Assembly: GCA_029882335.1 (NCBI GenBank)
Contig: JAOUKW010000004.1
Span: 1 to 41,807 of the forward strand
DNA from: Candidatus Heimdallarchaeota archaeon
GTDB taxonomy: Archaea; Asgardarchaeota; Heimdallarchaeia; Heimdallarchaeales; Kariarchaeaceae
Direction: 5' to 3'
DNA length: 41,807 bases
The notes under the pieces were generated by a model. The model was not told the origin of the DNA and ran no database searches. It saw only the letters and a list, made by a program, of their open reading frames with translations. The translations under genes were made by a program, and so were the position numbers. Positions within the stretch are counted from its first letter, which is position 1. Every line of letters starts with the position of its first letter. Below are positions 1 through 8,245 of the stretch, in pieces.

Positions 1-758
1 CATTGGCGTGTATTATATCAATTGTATTAAGTTTGATTATAGGTATTATAACTGCTTACTATCATCAATCAGTTGTTGACAGTTTATTTTCTGCTTTTGC
101 ATTGTTTGGTACATCCATGCCAATTTTCGTTATTGGTGTCTTCTTAATACTTATTTTTGGAGGTACTAATTTAGATTGGTTTCCAACATCTGGTGCACAT
201 GCATTACCTCAAAACATAGCAAAGGGACCATGTGGTGATTTGTGTAGAACTAATCCTGGGGATTATTGGAATCAAAATAGTGGTAACCTCAGTACCGCAT
301 TTCTATTGACCTATTTTAAAATCTTATACTACCATAGTTTGGATTCATTAAAACACTTAGCATTGCCTTTATTTACATTAACTATTGTTAGTTTAGCTGG
401 TATTTCAAGAATCACACGTTCATCTATGCTTGACATCTTAAGACAAGATTATATACTTGCAGCAAGGGCAAATGGATTGTCAGAAAGGGATGTAATAATG
501 AAACATGCCCTTAGAAATGTACTATTGCCAATCGTGACAATTGTTGGACTATCAATTCCTGGGATACTTGCAGGTGCGCCTATTACCGAAACCGTGTTTA
601 CATGGCCTGGTTTGGGTCTATTCTTCCTCGCTGCTATTCCTACTTTGGATATGAATGTCTTAATGGCAAGTGCTGGTGTGTTTACTCTATTAATCTTATT
701 CTTTAATATGGTCACAGATATAGCGTACATATTTGTTGATCCTAGAATTACACTTTAG
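1..758 (+). CDS. dppB: Dpp/Opp-type ABC importer permease B, 5'-truncated
   Basis: This is the C-terminal part (about 250 residues) of a DppB/OppB-family inner-membrane permease that forms half of the pore of a peptide or nickel importer. The reading frame is open to the left edge. Family members are about 310-340 residues and start with one membrane helix and a long external loop, so roughly the first 80-100 residues lie outside the window; the TTG at base 3 is not a real start. The visible part has about five membrane segments and the EAA-type loop that docks on the ATPase (residues around 140-175: ILAARANGLSERDVIMKHALRN), then the usual GLGLFFLAAI segment. It ends in DPRITL, typical for the family. 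The next gene encodes the partner permease, which supports the call. Confidence 0.93.
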   Translation, partial: LACIISIVLSLIIGIITAYYHQSVVDSLFSAFALFGTSMPIFVIGVFLILIFGGTNLDWFPTSGAHALPQNIAKGPCGDLCRTNPGDYWNQNSGNLSTAFLLTYFKILYYHSLDSLKHLALPLFTLTIVSLAGISRITRSSMLDILRQDYILAARANGLSERDVIMKHALRNVLLPIVTIVGLSIPGILAGAPITETVFTWPGLGLFFLAAIPTLDMNVLMASAGVFTLLILFFNMVTDIAYIFVDPRITL

Positions 759-912
759 AAATTAAAAATTTTCCTTTAAATTCTTATCAAGCAGTATTTG
801 ACAGTCTTCTTAATAAAAACAATATACTTATGATTAAAAATAAAATATAATAAAAACTGAAAGTTGATTTTCTAATATATTAAGAATATAATTAAATGTA
901 ATATACCTAATA

Positions 913-970
913 ATTTTATATTGGTTATTTGTAGCAACATATAGAAGAAGTTCTTCAATTATTAAGAGGA
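913..970 (+). promoter_or_regulatory. Probable internal promoter and ribosome binding site of permease C
   Basis: The 218 bases between the two permease genes hold no ORF. A TATA-like ATTTTATATT lies at 913-922, which would place a transcript start near 945. GAGGA at 966-970, six bases before the ATG at 977, is a good Shine-Dalgarno match. The permease C gene therefore probably has its own promoter with a short leader, unusual for Dpp operons where B and C usually abut. This is read from the sequence; no conservation was tested. Confidence 0.4.
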
Positions 971-976
971 AATAAA

Positions 977-1927
977 ATGGCAACAGCAACCAAAGATACG
1001 GAAAAGGAACAAAAAATATTTAGTGTCAGTAAAAGCCAATGGTATTTTGTAAGACAGAGATTAAAAAGAAATAAAGTAGGAATGTTATCACTGAATTATA
1101 TATACTTCAATGTGTTACTTGCTATTTTTTATCCTATTTTAATCGCATCACGTATTGCAGACAATAGACCTGGTTTGGAAAGAGGCTTAGGTGGTGGAGC
1201 AAATGCCTTCCCAAATCTAAGATATCCTGCTGGTACTGATTCAAATGGACTTGATTCGTTTTCTCGTTTACTTGCCGGTTCTGAAACATCAATTCTAGTT
1301 GCATTAGTTGCTACCGGGCTTGCATATTTTATTGGTATATCACTTGCATTAATCGCTGGATATTATCGTGGACGAGTCGAAGAAATAATAATGAGATTAT
1401 CCGACCTATTCTTAGCATTTCCAGTCTTAATATTCTTAATTATGATGCTTCAAATTGCTAGGAGTCCTGATGCTGGAAATAACCCATTTGCCACAACACC
1501 ATATATCATGTTAGTTGCTATCTTAATCGGGTTCTTTGGATGGCCGGGTCTTACTCGATTGGTGGTCGCTCAAGTCAAACAAGTTGGTTCATTAGAATTT
1601 GTTCATGCTGTAAAAATCATTGGAGCAAGTGATAAAAGAATTATTTTTCTTCACATATTTCCCAATGTATTATCAACAATAATTACTTTCGCTGCACTAT
1701 CATTAGGTGGAGGTATAATCGCAGAAGCAGGTCTTGCGTTTCTTGGATTTTCTGATCCAATAAATACTGTTTCTTGGGGTGTGCAGGTTCAAGATGGATT
1801 GGCAAGATTAGCTTACAATCCGGAACAAGTATTAATTCCAGGTTTCACTATCTTTTTCCTAATTTTAGCTATTAATTTATTTGGAGACGCATTAAGAGAC
1901 GCATTAGATCCAAGATTAAAAGAATAA
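977..1927 (+). CDS. dppC: Dpp/Opp-type ABC importer permease C
   Basis: A 316-residue permease of the DppC/OppC family, partner of the preceding DppB. It has a soluble N-terminus (about 30 residues), a first membrane helix at about 38-58, the characteristic external motif GTDSNGLDSFSRLLAG (about 91-106), then five more helices, and the EAA loop around 210-230 (EFVHAVKIIGASDKRIIFLHI) that contacts the ATPases. The C-terminal DALRDALDPRLK is the family ending. The start at ATG 977 is backed by GAGGA six bases upstream. The substrate is not visible from the sequence: peptides, nickel chelates or sugars are all handled by this family, and the binding protein is not in the window. Confidence 0.95.
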   Translation: MATATKDTEKEQKIFSVSKSQWYFVRQRLKRNKVGMLSLNYIYFNVLLAIFYPILIASRIADNRPGLERGLGGGANAFPNLRYPAGTDSNGLDSFSRLLAGSETSILVALVATGLAYFIGISLALIAGYYRGRVEEIIMRLSDLFLAFPVLIFLIMMLQIARSPDAGNNPFATTPYIMLVAILIGFFGWPGLTRLVVAQVKQVGSLEFVHAVKIIGASDKRIIFLHIFPNVLSTIITFAALSLGGGIIAEAGLAFLGFSDPINTVSWGVQVQDGLARLAYNPEQVLIPGFTIFFLILAINLFGDALRDALDPRLKE

Positions 1928-1946
1928 ATGTTTTGGAAGAAAAATA

Positions 1947-2378
1947 ATGAATAAAAAAAATTCAAAAAAGGTAGAGTTATTTCAAGAAGGTCCACAAATA
2001 AATAATTTAGATGAATCATTTCTTCAAAAGCGTCCTTCCTATAAAAAAGTGATAAAAGAGGGAATTATACTTGGTTTTATACTGTTTATTATTCTACTTG
2101 TTTTTTATTCATTGTTTATAATAATATTTGTGGGAAAATTTACATATGATGTATATATTTTCTTTTCAGATTTATTATTTTTGATGTCAAGTCTAGTTTT
2201 TTTTTCTGCTGGGGTTTCATCATATTTTGGTCCCTCTCCAGTCTGGGCAAAAATAAGATCAATGTTTATGGGTTATGATATCTATCCAAAATCAACAACA
2301 GATTCATTAATACTTGGTTTAAAAAGGAGTGCTACAGGATTTTGTCTGTTACTTCTCAGTATTCTTATTACAATATAA
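1947..2378 (+). CDS. Small membrane protein in the Dpp-like operon, function unknown
   Basis: A 143-residue protein I do not recognise. It starts 19 bases after permease C, so it is probably co-transcribed. The first about 35 residues are charged and soluble, followed by hydrophobic segments at about 38-62 and 68-90, a short polar stretch with GPSPVWAKIRSMFMGYD (about 95-111), and a last hydrophobic segment at about 123-142. There is no signal-peptide cleavage site or known motif. Its position between permease and ATPase genes, together with the second membrane protein at 3754-4773, suggests an accessory component of the importer or a membrane protein of this lineage, but that rests only on context. 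Confidence 0.7.
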   Translation: MNKKNSKKVELFQEGPQINNLDESFLQKRPSYKKVIKEGIILGFILFIILLVFYSLFIIIFVGKFTYDVYIFFSDLLFLMSSLVFFSAGVSSYFGPSPVWAKIRSMFMGYDIYPKSTTDSLILGLKRSATGFCLLLLSILITI

Positions 2379-2526
2379 TTTTTCATCACTAATTTAACCT
2401 ATAAATAAGTATGTTATCAACATTCAATTTAGCGGTTGTTAGATGATGTTTTAAATTAGTAGGTAATTTGTATTAGCCTCATTCTCTCTAATTAATTGAA
2501 TAAATAATTATAATATTTTGATTGTA

Positions 2527-2556
2527 GCTTTCTCAATGTCTAATATTGCTTTCTCA
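2527..2556 (+). repeat. Direct repeat GCTTTCTCA, 21-base spacing
   Basis: GCTTTCTCA occurs at 2527-2535 and again at 2548-2556, exactly 21 bases apart (two helical turns), about 65-95 bases before the TATA-like box of the ATPase F gene. The arrangement is what one expects of a protein-binding site, but a 9-base repeat in AT-rich DNA could arise by chance. The rest of the 260-base gap 2379-2638 contains no ORF that I would call a gene. Confidence 0.25.
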
Positions 2557-2619
2557 TGCGTTAATACGTAATATTGTATAAAGATATTGTTCGTAATTTC
2601 TGCTTATGTATCGATTTAC

Positions 2620-2627
2620 TTAATAAA
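2620..2627 (+). promoter_or_regulatory. TATA-like box before ATPase F gene
   Basis: TTAATAAA at 2620-2627 is centred about 24 bases upstream of the ATG at 2648. This is the distance between TATA box and transcript start in archaea, so a leaderless transcript starting at or next to this ATG is likely. It also favours ATG 2648 over the GTG at 2639. Confidence 0.45.
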
Positions 2628-2647
2628 GTATAATTTGTGTGGGGATT

Positions 2648-3751
2648 ATGGAAGACACTGATAGCTCAAGCAACAACCATGTAATAGAAGAGTCAGTATC
2701 TGAAATTGAGGAAGTTTTTCCTGGTAGCCCAACCTCAGCCAATGCTGAAGTCGTTATCGAGGTTAGAAATCTAAGAAAATATTTCTCAATACAATCAAAG
2801 TCTCTCTTATTTACAAAAACATTGGGTTACATCAAGGCAGTTGATGGAATAGATCTCCAATTATTCTCTGGTGAAGTGTTAGGATTAGTCGGAGAATCTG
2901 GTTGTGGTAAATCAACTTTATCAAAAACAATTGTTGGTCTCGAAAAACCTAGTTTAGGACAAGTATGGTATCGAGATGCAAATATTCATCAACCCATTGA
3001 TAAAGTTGAACGTTTACAAATTCGAAGAAATATACAAATGGTTTTTCAAGATCCTTATACCAGCTTAAATCCACGAAGGTTAATAAAAGATACTTTAGAA
3101 GAACCACTGTTAATCCATCATCCAGAAATGACTAAGGAGGATAGATTAGGTGCTGTGTATAAAATTTTGCAACAAGTTGGTTTAGAGAGCTATCATGGTT
3201 ATAGATATCCCCATGAATTCTCAGGTGGACAGCGTCAAAGGGTAGGATTAGCTCGTGCATTAATCATGAATCCAGAAGTTATTCTTGCTGATGAACCAGT
3301 AAGTGCGCTCGACGTATCTGTACAAGCATCAATATTAAATTTAATGCAAGATCTACAATCTGAGTTCAATGTAGCTATTATATTTATAGCACATGATTTA
3401 TCTGTTGTAAAGCATGTATCAAATCGAGTCGCGGTAATGTATTTGGGTCGAATTGTAGAAATTGGACCTACAGAAGAAGTTTTCGATCGTCCTTCTCACC
3501 CTTATACAGTATCTCTTATCTCTGCTATTCCATTTGCAGATCCAACTGTAAAAAAGAGAAAAGTCATACTGGAAGGAGATGTACCTTCTCCTGTTAATTT
3601 ACCACCTGGGTGTCGATTTTCATCTAGGTGTTATAAAGTACAAGATCGTTGTAAAGAAGAAGATCCTATTCTTGAATTAAAGAGGGGAAATACGTGGAGT
3701 GCTTGTTTATTTCCTGAAGATGAACCAGTATTATTTTTTGAGGAACGATAA
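2648..3751 (+). CDS. dppF: Dpp/Opp-type ABC importer ATPase F
   Basis: A 367-residue cytoplasmic ATPase that powers the importer, OppF/DppF branch. All motifs are intact: Walker A GESGCGKST, Q-loop MVFQDPYTSLNPR, signature FSGGQRQRVGLARAL, Walker B VILADEPVSALD, and switch histidine IAHDLSVV. The C-terminal oligopeptide/dipeptide extension carries the family's cysteines (GCRFSSRC...DRC...ACLF), which hold an iron-sulfur cluster in some studied relatives. The N-terminus has about 40 acidic, probably disordered residues before the ATPase core (VVIEVRNLRKYFSI). I chose ATG 2648 over GTG 2639 because of the upstream TATA box. It is separated from permease C by a small membrane protein and a 260-base promoter region. 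Confidence 0.95.
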   Translation: MEDTDSSSNNHVIEESVSEIEEVFPGSPTSANAEVVIEVRNLRKYFSIQSKSLLFTKTLGYIKAVDGIDLQLFSGEVLGLVGESGCGKSTLSKTIVGLEKPSLGQVWYRDANIHQPIDKVERLQIRRNIQMVFQDPYTSLNPRRLIKDTLEEPLLIHHPEMTKEDRLGAVYKILQQVGLESYHGYRYPHEFSGGQRQRVGLARALIMNPEVILADEPVSALDVSVQASILNLMQDLQSEFNVAIIFIAHDLSVVKHVSNRVAVMYLGRIVEIGPTEEVFDRPSHPYTVSLISAIPFADPTVKKRKVILEGDVPSPVNLPPGCRFSSRCYKVQDRCKEEDPILELKRGNTWSACLFPEDEPVLFFEER

Positions 3752-3753
3752 AA

Positions 3754-4773
3754 ATGGCTAGAATACAAGATTTATTAGTTTACATATTGATTCAATTTCC
3801 ATTGATGATTGTTAATGCAGTTCGAATTAAATTTTCGAATGTATTAAAATTGTCTAAAAAAGAGTGGAAGGATATAATAATATACCGAATTAGTAGTCCA
3901 TCTGCAATTTGGTTTATCTCCATATACGTGAATACTTTATTTGCGATTATTGGTTTTAATATTGTTAGAGACAAAGACGGTACTTTTTTTGATAAAATAT
4001 TTGGTGGACCAAGTTATTATTCACGTTTATTTTTAACATATGGATTGAATTCAAAATCTAATCCTGGACCTTGGGCAGAAGGAATGTTAGCATGGATTTT
4101 TGCACCATTTGCTGTGTTCTTTATGGGTCTTGGATTATTTTATTTAAAAGAAGGAGGTTGGGCTAGAAACTCTGCTATTTTTAGTGATCCTGAAGGAGTA
4201 AAGAGCTATGCTTTCTTTAGTGATTTGGTTTTTGGATATGAAACAAATATTTTTGGAAAATTTGCAGGTGAAGGAAGTAAATGGAATTTATTTTATATTG
4301 GTTTAATATGGGTTCCTATGTTTGCCACAATCACAATTACTATTTTATATGAGAAGAAGTTAGATCGAAAAACATCTATTGTTACGAGAACTATTATTAA
4401 TTTCTTAATTGCAATTTGGATTGGTACAATTATAGCGCGTGTTGGTGATCCTAGCTTGAATTATGATTGGTCTAATTTATGGAATAATGTTATGAATGAA
4501 CGAGAAAGAAATAAATTTGTAATTATTAATAAGGAATATAATTATCATCCTACTTTTATTGCAATGTATTTTGTATTCATACAATTTATACCTTCCATAT
4601 TATTGGGTTTAGCTAATGGTATAATTGCCATCAGAAAGCAGATTCGGTTTGAATGGGATGCATATAAGGAAAGACAGAATCTAGAATTGGAAAGAGAAGC
4701 ACATGGTGTCAAGAAATTACCTTGGGTACCTGATCTAGAATCTGAAATTAATAATAATGGAGAAGATGAATAG
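3754..4773 (+). CDS. Multi-pass membrane protein between the two importer ATPases, unknown
   Basis: A 339-residue membrane protein that I cannot assign to a family. It begins two bases after the ATPase F stop and its end overlaps the longest reading of the ATPase D gene, so the three genes form one transcription unit. Hydrophobic segments fall at about 46-70, 110-133, 177-197, 210-230 and 268-292. A soluble, charged C-terminal tail (about 293-339, with basic then acidic residues) follows. A GGPSYYSRLF stretch (about 85-94) lies outside the helices. It is not a Dpp permease: it lacks the EAA loop and the GTDxxGRDxxSR motif. A role in the importer is inferred from position only. Confidence 0.75.
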   Translation: MARIQDLLVYILIQFPLMIVNAVRIKFSNVLKLSKKEWKDIIIYRISSPSAIWFISIYVNTLFAIIGFNIVRDKDGTFFDKIFGGPSYYSRLFLTYGLNSKSNPGPWAEGMLAWIFAPFAVFFMGLGLFYLKEGGWARNSAIFSDPEGVKSYAFFSDLVFGYETNIFGKFAGEGSKWNLFYIGLIWVPMFATITITILYEKKLDRKTSIVTRTIINFLIAIWIGTIIARVGDPSLNYDWSNLWNNVMNERERNKFVIINKEYNYHPTFIAMYFVFIQFIPSILLGLANGIIAIRKQIRFEWDAYKERQNLELEREAHGVKKLPWVPDLESEINNNGEDE

Positions 4774-5794
4774 TATGAGTGATGTAGAAGACGAATCAAA
4801 TAAATTATTAGAAGTAGTTAATTTATATACATATTTCAGAACTGAATCAGGTATCGTAAAAGCATTAGATGGAGTTACATTCGACGTTCGTAAGAATGAA
4901 GCAGTAGCTATTGTCGGCGAATCTGGTTGTGGAAAAACGGTTACTGCACAATCTATTCTTCGAATATTACCAAAAAATGGAGAATCTGTTGAAGGTGAGA
5001 TCAATTATATGGGTGTGGATTTATTAAAATTAACAAGCAAGCAAATGAGGACTGTTAGAGGAAAGGAAATTGCTCTCCTATTTCAAGATCCACTAAGTGC
5101 TTTGAATCCTGTATTTACTATTGCCCGTCAAATGACTGATGTAATTTCATTACATAGGCAGGTTGATGTCGAAGAAGCGAGACAAATTGCAATTGACATG
5201 ATGAATCGAGTGGGAATTCCTGAAGCAGAAACTAGGATCGATGATTATCCTCATCAATACTCAGGTGGAATGCGTCAACGTATTCTTATTGCAAGGGCAT
5301 TATCATTAGAACCGACGTTATTATTAGCTGATGAACCTACAACTGCCTTGGATGTTACTATACAAGCACAAGTTCTTGATATAATTCGATCTATGCAAAA
5401 AGATATGGGTCTATCCTTGATGCTAATTACTCATGATCTTGGTGTGGTAAGAGAAACAACGGATAGAGTACATATTTTTTATGGTGGTAGAGTTGTTGAA
5501 TCTGGACCAACAGCAAATTTATTTTTAAATCCCAAACATCCTTACACAATCGCCTTATTGGAATCAATCCCATCATTCAAAAAAGGGAAAGGTAAATTAG
5601 CTACTATACCTGGGGTCGTTCCACAGTTAATCAATCCACCTATCGGGTGTAGATTTCATCCAAGATGTGTATATGCCACGGATATCTGCAAGACTAGACC
5701 ACCAATTGAGTTTATTGGTGATGATCGAAAGATTGCATGTTTCCATTGGAAAGAAATTGATGAGCAAAGAATGAAGAATAAAGGTTCAAAATAA
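4757..5794 (+). CDS. dppD: Dpp/Opp-type ABC importer ATPase D
   Basis: The second importer ATPase (OppD/DppD branch), up to 345 residues. It has Walker A GESGCGKTV, Q-loop LLFQDPLSALNP, signature YSGGMRQRILIARAL, Walker B LLLADEPTTALD and switch histidine ITHDLGVV, all canonical. The C-terminal oligopeptide domain has the four-cysteine pattern GCRFHPRCVYATDIC...ACFHW, which binds a 4Fe-4S cluster in some studied DppD/OppD proteins. The first ATG is 4757, overlapping the upstream gene by 17 bases; ATG 4775 (MSDVEDESN) is preceded by GGAGAAG at 4759-4765 and may be the real start. ATPases D and F normally form a heterodimer under the B/C pore. Confidence 0.95.
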   Translation: MEKMNSMSDVEDESNKLLEVVNLYTYFRTESGIVKALDGVTFDVRKNEAVAIVGESGCGKTVTAQSILRILPKNGESVEGEINYMGVDLLKLTSKQMRTVRGKEIALLFQDPLSALNPVFTIARQMTDVISLHRQVDVEEARQIAIDMMNRVGIPEAETRIDDYPHQYSGGMRQRILIARALSLEPTLLLADEPTTALDVTIQAQVLDIIRSMQKDMGLSLMLITHDLGVVRETTDRVHIFYGGRVVESGPTANLFLNPKHPYTIALLESIPSFKKGKGKLATIPGVVPQLINPPIGCRFHPRCVYATDICKTRPPIEFIGDDRKIACFHWKEIDEQRMKNKGSK

Positions 5795-5800
5795 AACGTA

Positions 5801-5806
5801 TTTTTT
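5801..5806 (+). terminator. U-tract terminator after the importer operon
   Basis: A run of six T at 5801-5806 follows the ATPase D stop codon by six bases. Archaeal RNA polymerase stops at U-tracts without needing a hairpin. The remaining 78 bases to the next gene are AT-rich without other features. Confidence 0.4.
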
Positions 5807-5884
5807 ATATTATAACACAAATTAGATTTATACATTTTAAACCAACAACAAAATATTTTTCTTTGTAATTTTAAGGATATATAT

Positions 5885-7156
5885 GTGATATCTAATGTAT
5901 CATATCAATCGCAAGATATTTGTTTCTATTGCAGATCATATAATCAAATGATTGGTAATTATCCTGAAAATATTGCTATGTATCACTTTAATGATAATAC
6001 ACCAAGATGTCAGTTTCATTGGCAATATCAATGTTTTACTTGTAAGAACCAAGTACATTTTAATGGCATATCTTGGTGTTATAATTGTAAAATATTCTCA
6101 TGCATCTCTTGCAGTAAAGAGGAATTAGTTTATGAAACCTTCTTTATTTATGATTACTATTACCGAATTATCTGCACTAATTGTAATACATCTCTTCCAT
6201 GTTTGGACTATGCAGAATACAATGCAACCCATCCTTTTCAGCTTGGTGATTTAAAACCAACTGAAAACATAAATATTTGGATTCCTATTGGTGTTGATAT
6301 AACTTCAAGTAAATATCCTCCTAATACTTTTCAAGGTCGACATAGAATAATGAATTTAGGGAAACAAATAGAAAAAATTAATTTAAATTTGTTGAATCCA
6401 ATATCAACAAAAGAAGTATGGGATGATCTTGCTGAAGATTGGATTAAGGTGATGGGGGATACTGGTGATCTTAGTCATAAATATATGATACTACCTGATG
6501 TAATGCGATTTTTAGAATTACACTTAGATGATGTTGTATTAGATGCTGGCTGTGGACAAGGTAATTTATGCCGTCTAATTAGTAAAGAAGTCCAGGCTGT
6601 TTATGGTATAGAGCAATCAATTCTTCTTGATGAAGCTAAACGACTAGAATCAATTAATTCCAAATCTATAAATTATATCAAAGGGGATATATTGGAAATT
6701 GGATCATTGTATGAGCATGATTTTTTTGATAAAGTTGTAATGAATATGGTTCTAATGGATCTACAAGATTACAAAGGATGTATGAAGAATATCTCCAATG
6801 TTTTGAAGCCTCAAGGACTATTTGTTATTTCTATATTACATCCTGTATTTGCAAATCCTCCTGCTATGAGTATAAGAATTCCTAATGATAGCCAAAGAAA
6901 TGAAGATCGACTATGGGTGATCGATGACTATTTTAGCAGAACTGCACAAAAAATATTTATCTTATCAAAACCATTTATTGTATTTCATAGAACAATTAGT
7001 GATTATGTTAATGCTTTAATAGAGAATGGATTTATAATTGAAGAAATGAGTGAACCTCAAGCAACCGAAGACTATGTAAAACAACATCCTCGTTTCTTTT
7101 ATTTGAATGAAACTAGAAAACCTAATTTTTTAATAATCAAGGCTAGAAAAAAATAA
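5885..7156 (+). CDS. SAM-dependent methyltransferase with cysteine-rich zinc-binding N-terminus
   Basis: A 423-residue two-part protein. Residues about 10-110 contain twelve cysteines, mostly in CxxC pairs (13/16, 50/53, 65/68, 73/76, 97/100) plus 42 and 106, with His34, His45 and His58 between them: a string of several predicted zinc knuckles. A linker with WxPIGVD follows. From about 175 there is a class I methyltransferase fold: motif I VVLDAGCGQG at 217-226, the acidic loop VYGIEQS and a GDILEI post-motif. The C-terminal part (about 310-415) resembles the substrate lid of small-molecule methyltransferases. The substrate is unknown. The start is GTG 5885; no in-frame ATG lies nearby. It faces the inositol-phosphate synthase genes tail to tail with only 24 bases between. 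Confidence 0.8.
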   Translation: MISNVSYQSQDICFYCRSYNQMIGNYPENIAMYHFNDNTPRCQFHWQYQCFTCKNQVHFNGISWCYNCKIFSCISCSKEELVYETFFIYDYYYRIICTNCNTSLPCLDYAEYNATHPFQLGDLKPTENINIWIPIGVDITSSKYPPNTFQGRHRIMNLGKQIEKINLNLLNPISTKEVWDDLAEDWIKVMGDTGDLSHKYMILPDVMRFLELHLDDVVLDAGCGQGNLCRLISKEVQAVYGIEQSILLDEAKRLESINSKSINYIKGDILEIGSLYEHDFFDKVVMNMVLMDLQDYKGCMKNISNVLKPQGLFVISILHPVFANPPAMSIRIPNDSQRNEDRLWVIDDYFSRTAQKIFILSKPFIVFHRTISDYVNALIENGFIIEEMSEPQATEDYVKQHPRFFYLNETRKPNFLIIKARKK

Positions 7157-7165
7157 AATAATAAT
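7146..7165 (-). terminator. U-rich tract ending the inositol-phosphate synthase transcript
   Basis: Read on the minus strand, the sequence just past the stop of the 7181-8245 gene is ATTATTATTTTATTTTTTT, with a run of seven T at 7147-7153. The tract lies inside the 3' end of the convergent methyltransferase gene. A T-rich end is the usual archaeal terminator. The 24-base gap itself holds a shorter T5 on the plus strand that could end the methyltransferase transcript. Confidence 0.35.
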
Positions 7166-7180
7166 TTTTAGATGCAATAT

Positions 7181-8245
7181 TTATGAATCTCTTTCTCCAG
7201 TTATGAATTCTGAAAATCTATTAATGGCATCAGTACGTGAAATATATGATGGAGGTCCTTTAAATAAATGTGCACATACATTAATAATGGGTCCTGATTT
7301 TCCTCTAGCAAGTGCTATTTTAGCAGCTCTGATCGCATCAACTAAACTTGCAGCACCATTAGATCCATCATCAGTAATCATTGTGATGTCTATTTTCACT
7401 TCTTGACCTAAAAACCCACTACCTTTTATCCAATAATGGCCAATTCTGCGACTACCAAGAAAATCTAAATAATCAGTGGTACCTGCTGCTACATTTATGT
7501 CATAAGGTATTGATCTTTTAATGGTATCTTCTTTTACCTTACGTTTATTTTGTCTTCTTGAATAATCAAGAGTTGTTAATCCTTCTAATCCACCAGAAAC
7601 ATCGAGTTGGTAGGTATCTTCAATTTTTATTCCTTGTTCATGAAGAACTTCGAGAACACCTTTATGAAAAATGGTACCACCTGCTTGACTTTGCAAATCA
7701 TCTCCCAACAATGGTAAACCTGCTGCTACAAATTTTTTCACCCATTCTGGATTTCTAACTAATTTTGTTGGAGTTGAATTTATTACACCTACTCCTGCAT
7801 CTAAAGCTGCTTGAGCATAAGTTTCAACTGCTTGATTAGAACCAGAAGGTGTATTTATAACTAAAAATTCAGCTTTAGATTGTTTGAGAATTTCTACAAT
7901 ATTTGCATCAACTTCAGAAGCTACTTTAATTACCTCCTCTGTGTATTCTGAAATTCCATCAAGGGTTGGTCCTTTGTTAACCATAACATTTAACTTTGGA
8001 ATATTAATAACTTTTTGTTTATTATTTGGTGCAGAAAAGATCGCATCAGATAAATCCTTACCAACTTTGCTTTGATCTATATCAAAAGCAGCAACTAATT
8101 GAATATCTGAAATTGAAAACCCTCCTAGCTTTGGATGGATAAGTTCCTCTGAATGTCCTTCAGTATAATAATATATAGCTTGAACTAAAGCTGAGGTAAG
8201 ATTTCCTACACCTGCAACTGCGATTTTAATGGAATAATCACTCAT
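7181..8245 (-). CDS. Divergent myo-inositol-1-phosphate synthase paralogue
   Basis: A 354-residue protein of the actinobacterial/archaeal inositol-1-phosphate synthase family, with the N-terminal Rossmann motif AVAGVGNLTSALVQ and the usual overall length. It is clearly a paralogue of the adjacent upstream gene but has changed where that protein is conserved: GDDIKSQLGAT reads GDDLQSQAGGT, NVGGN reads DVSGG, DSPNSAG reads DGSNGAA, and lysines in the KRISKTQAV and DEKVCYLHAIG regions are replaced. Several of these lysines bind or act on the substrate in characterised enzymes. I therefore doubt normal synthase activity; it may act on another phosphate, or as a partner subunit. Its ATG overlaps the upstream stop (ATGA), with a strong AGAGGTGA ribosome site eight bases before it, so the pair is translated together. 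Confidence 0.85.
   Translation of the reverse strand: MSDYSIKIAVAGVGNLTSALVQAIYYYTEGHSEELIHPKLGGFSISDIQLVAAFDIDQSKVGKDLSDAIFSAPNNKQKVINIPKLNVMVNKGPTLDGISEYTEEVIKVASEVDANIVEILKQSKAEFLVINTPSGSNQAVETYAQAALDAGVGVINSTPTKLVRNPEWVKKFVAAGLPLLGDDLQSQAGGTIFHKGVLEVLHEQGIKIEDTYQLDVSGGLEGLTTLDYSRRQNKRKVKEDTIKRSIPYDINVAAGTTDYLDFLGSRRIGHYWIKGSGFLGQEVKIDITMITDDGSNGAASLVDAIRAAKIALARGKSGPIINVCAHLFKGPPSYISRTDAINRFSEFITGERDS

Noticed and set aside
3..5. TTG as the real start of the first permease
   Set aside because: Family members have a further 80-100 residues including the first membrane helix; the frame is open to the edge.
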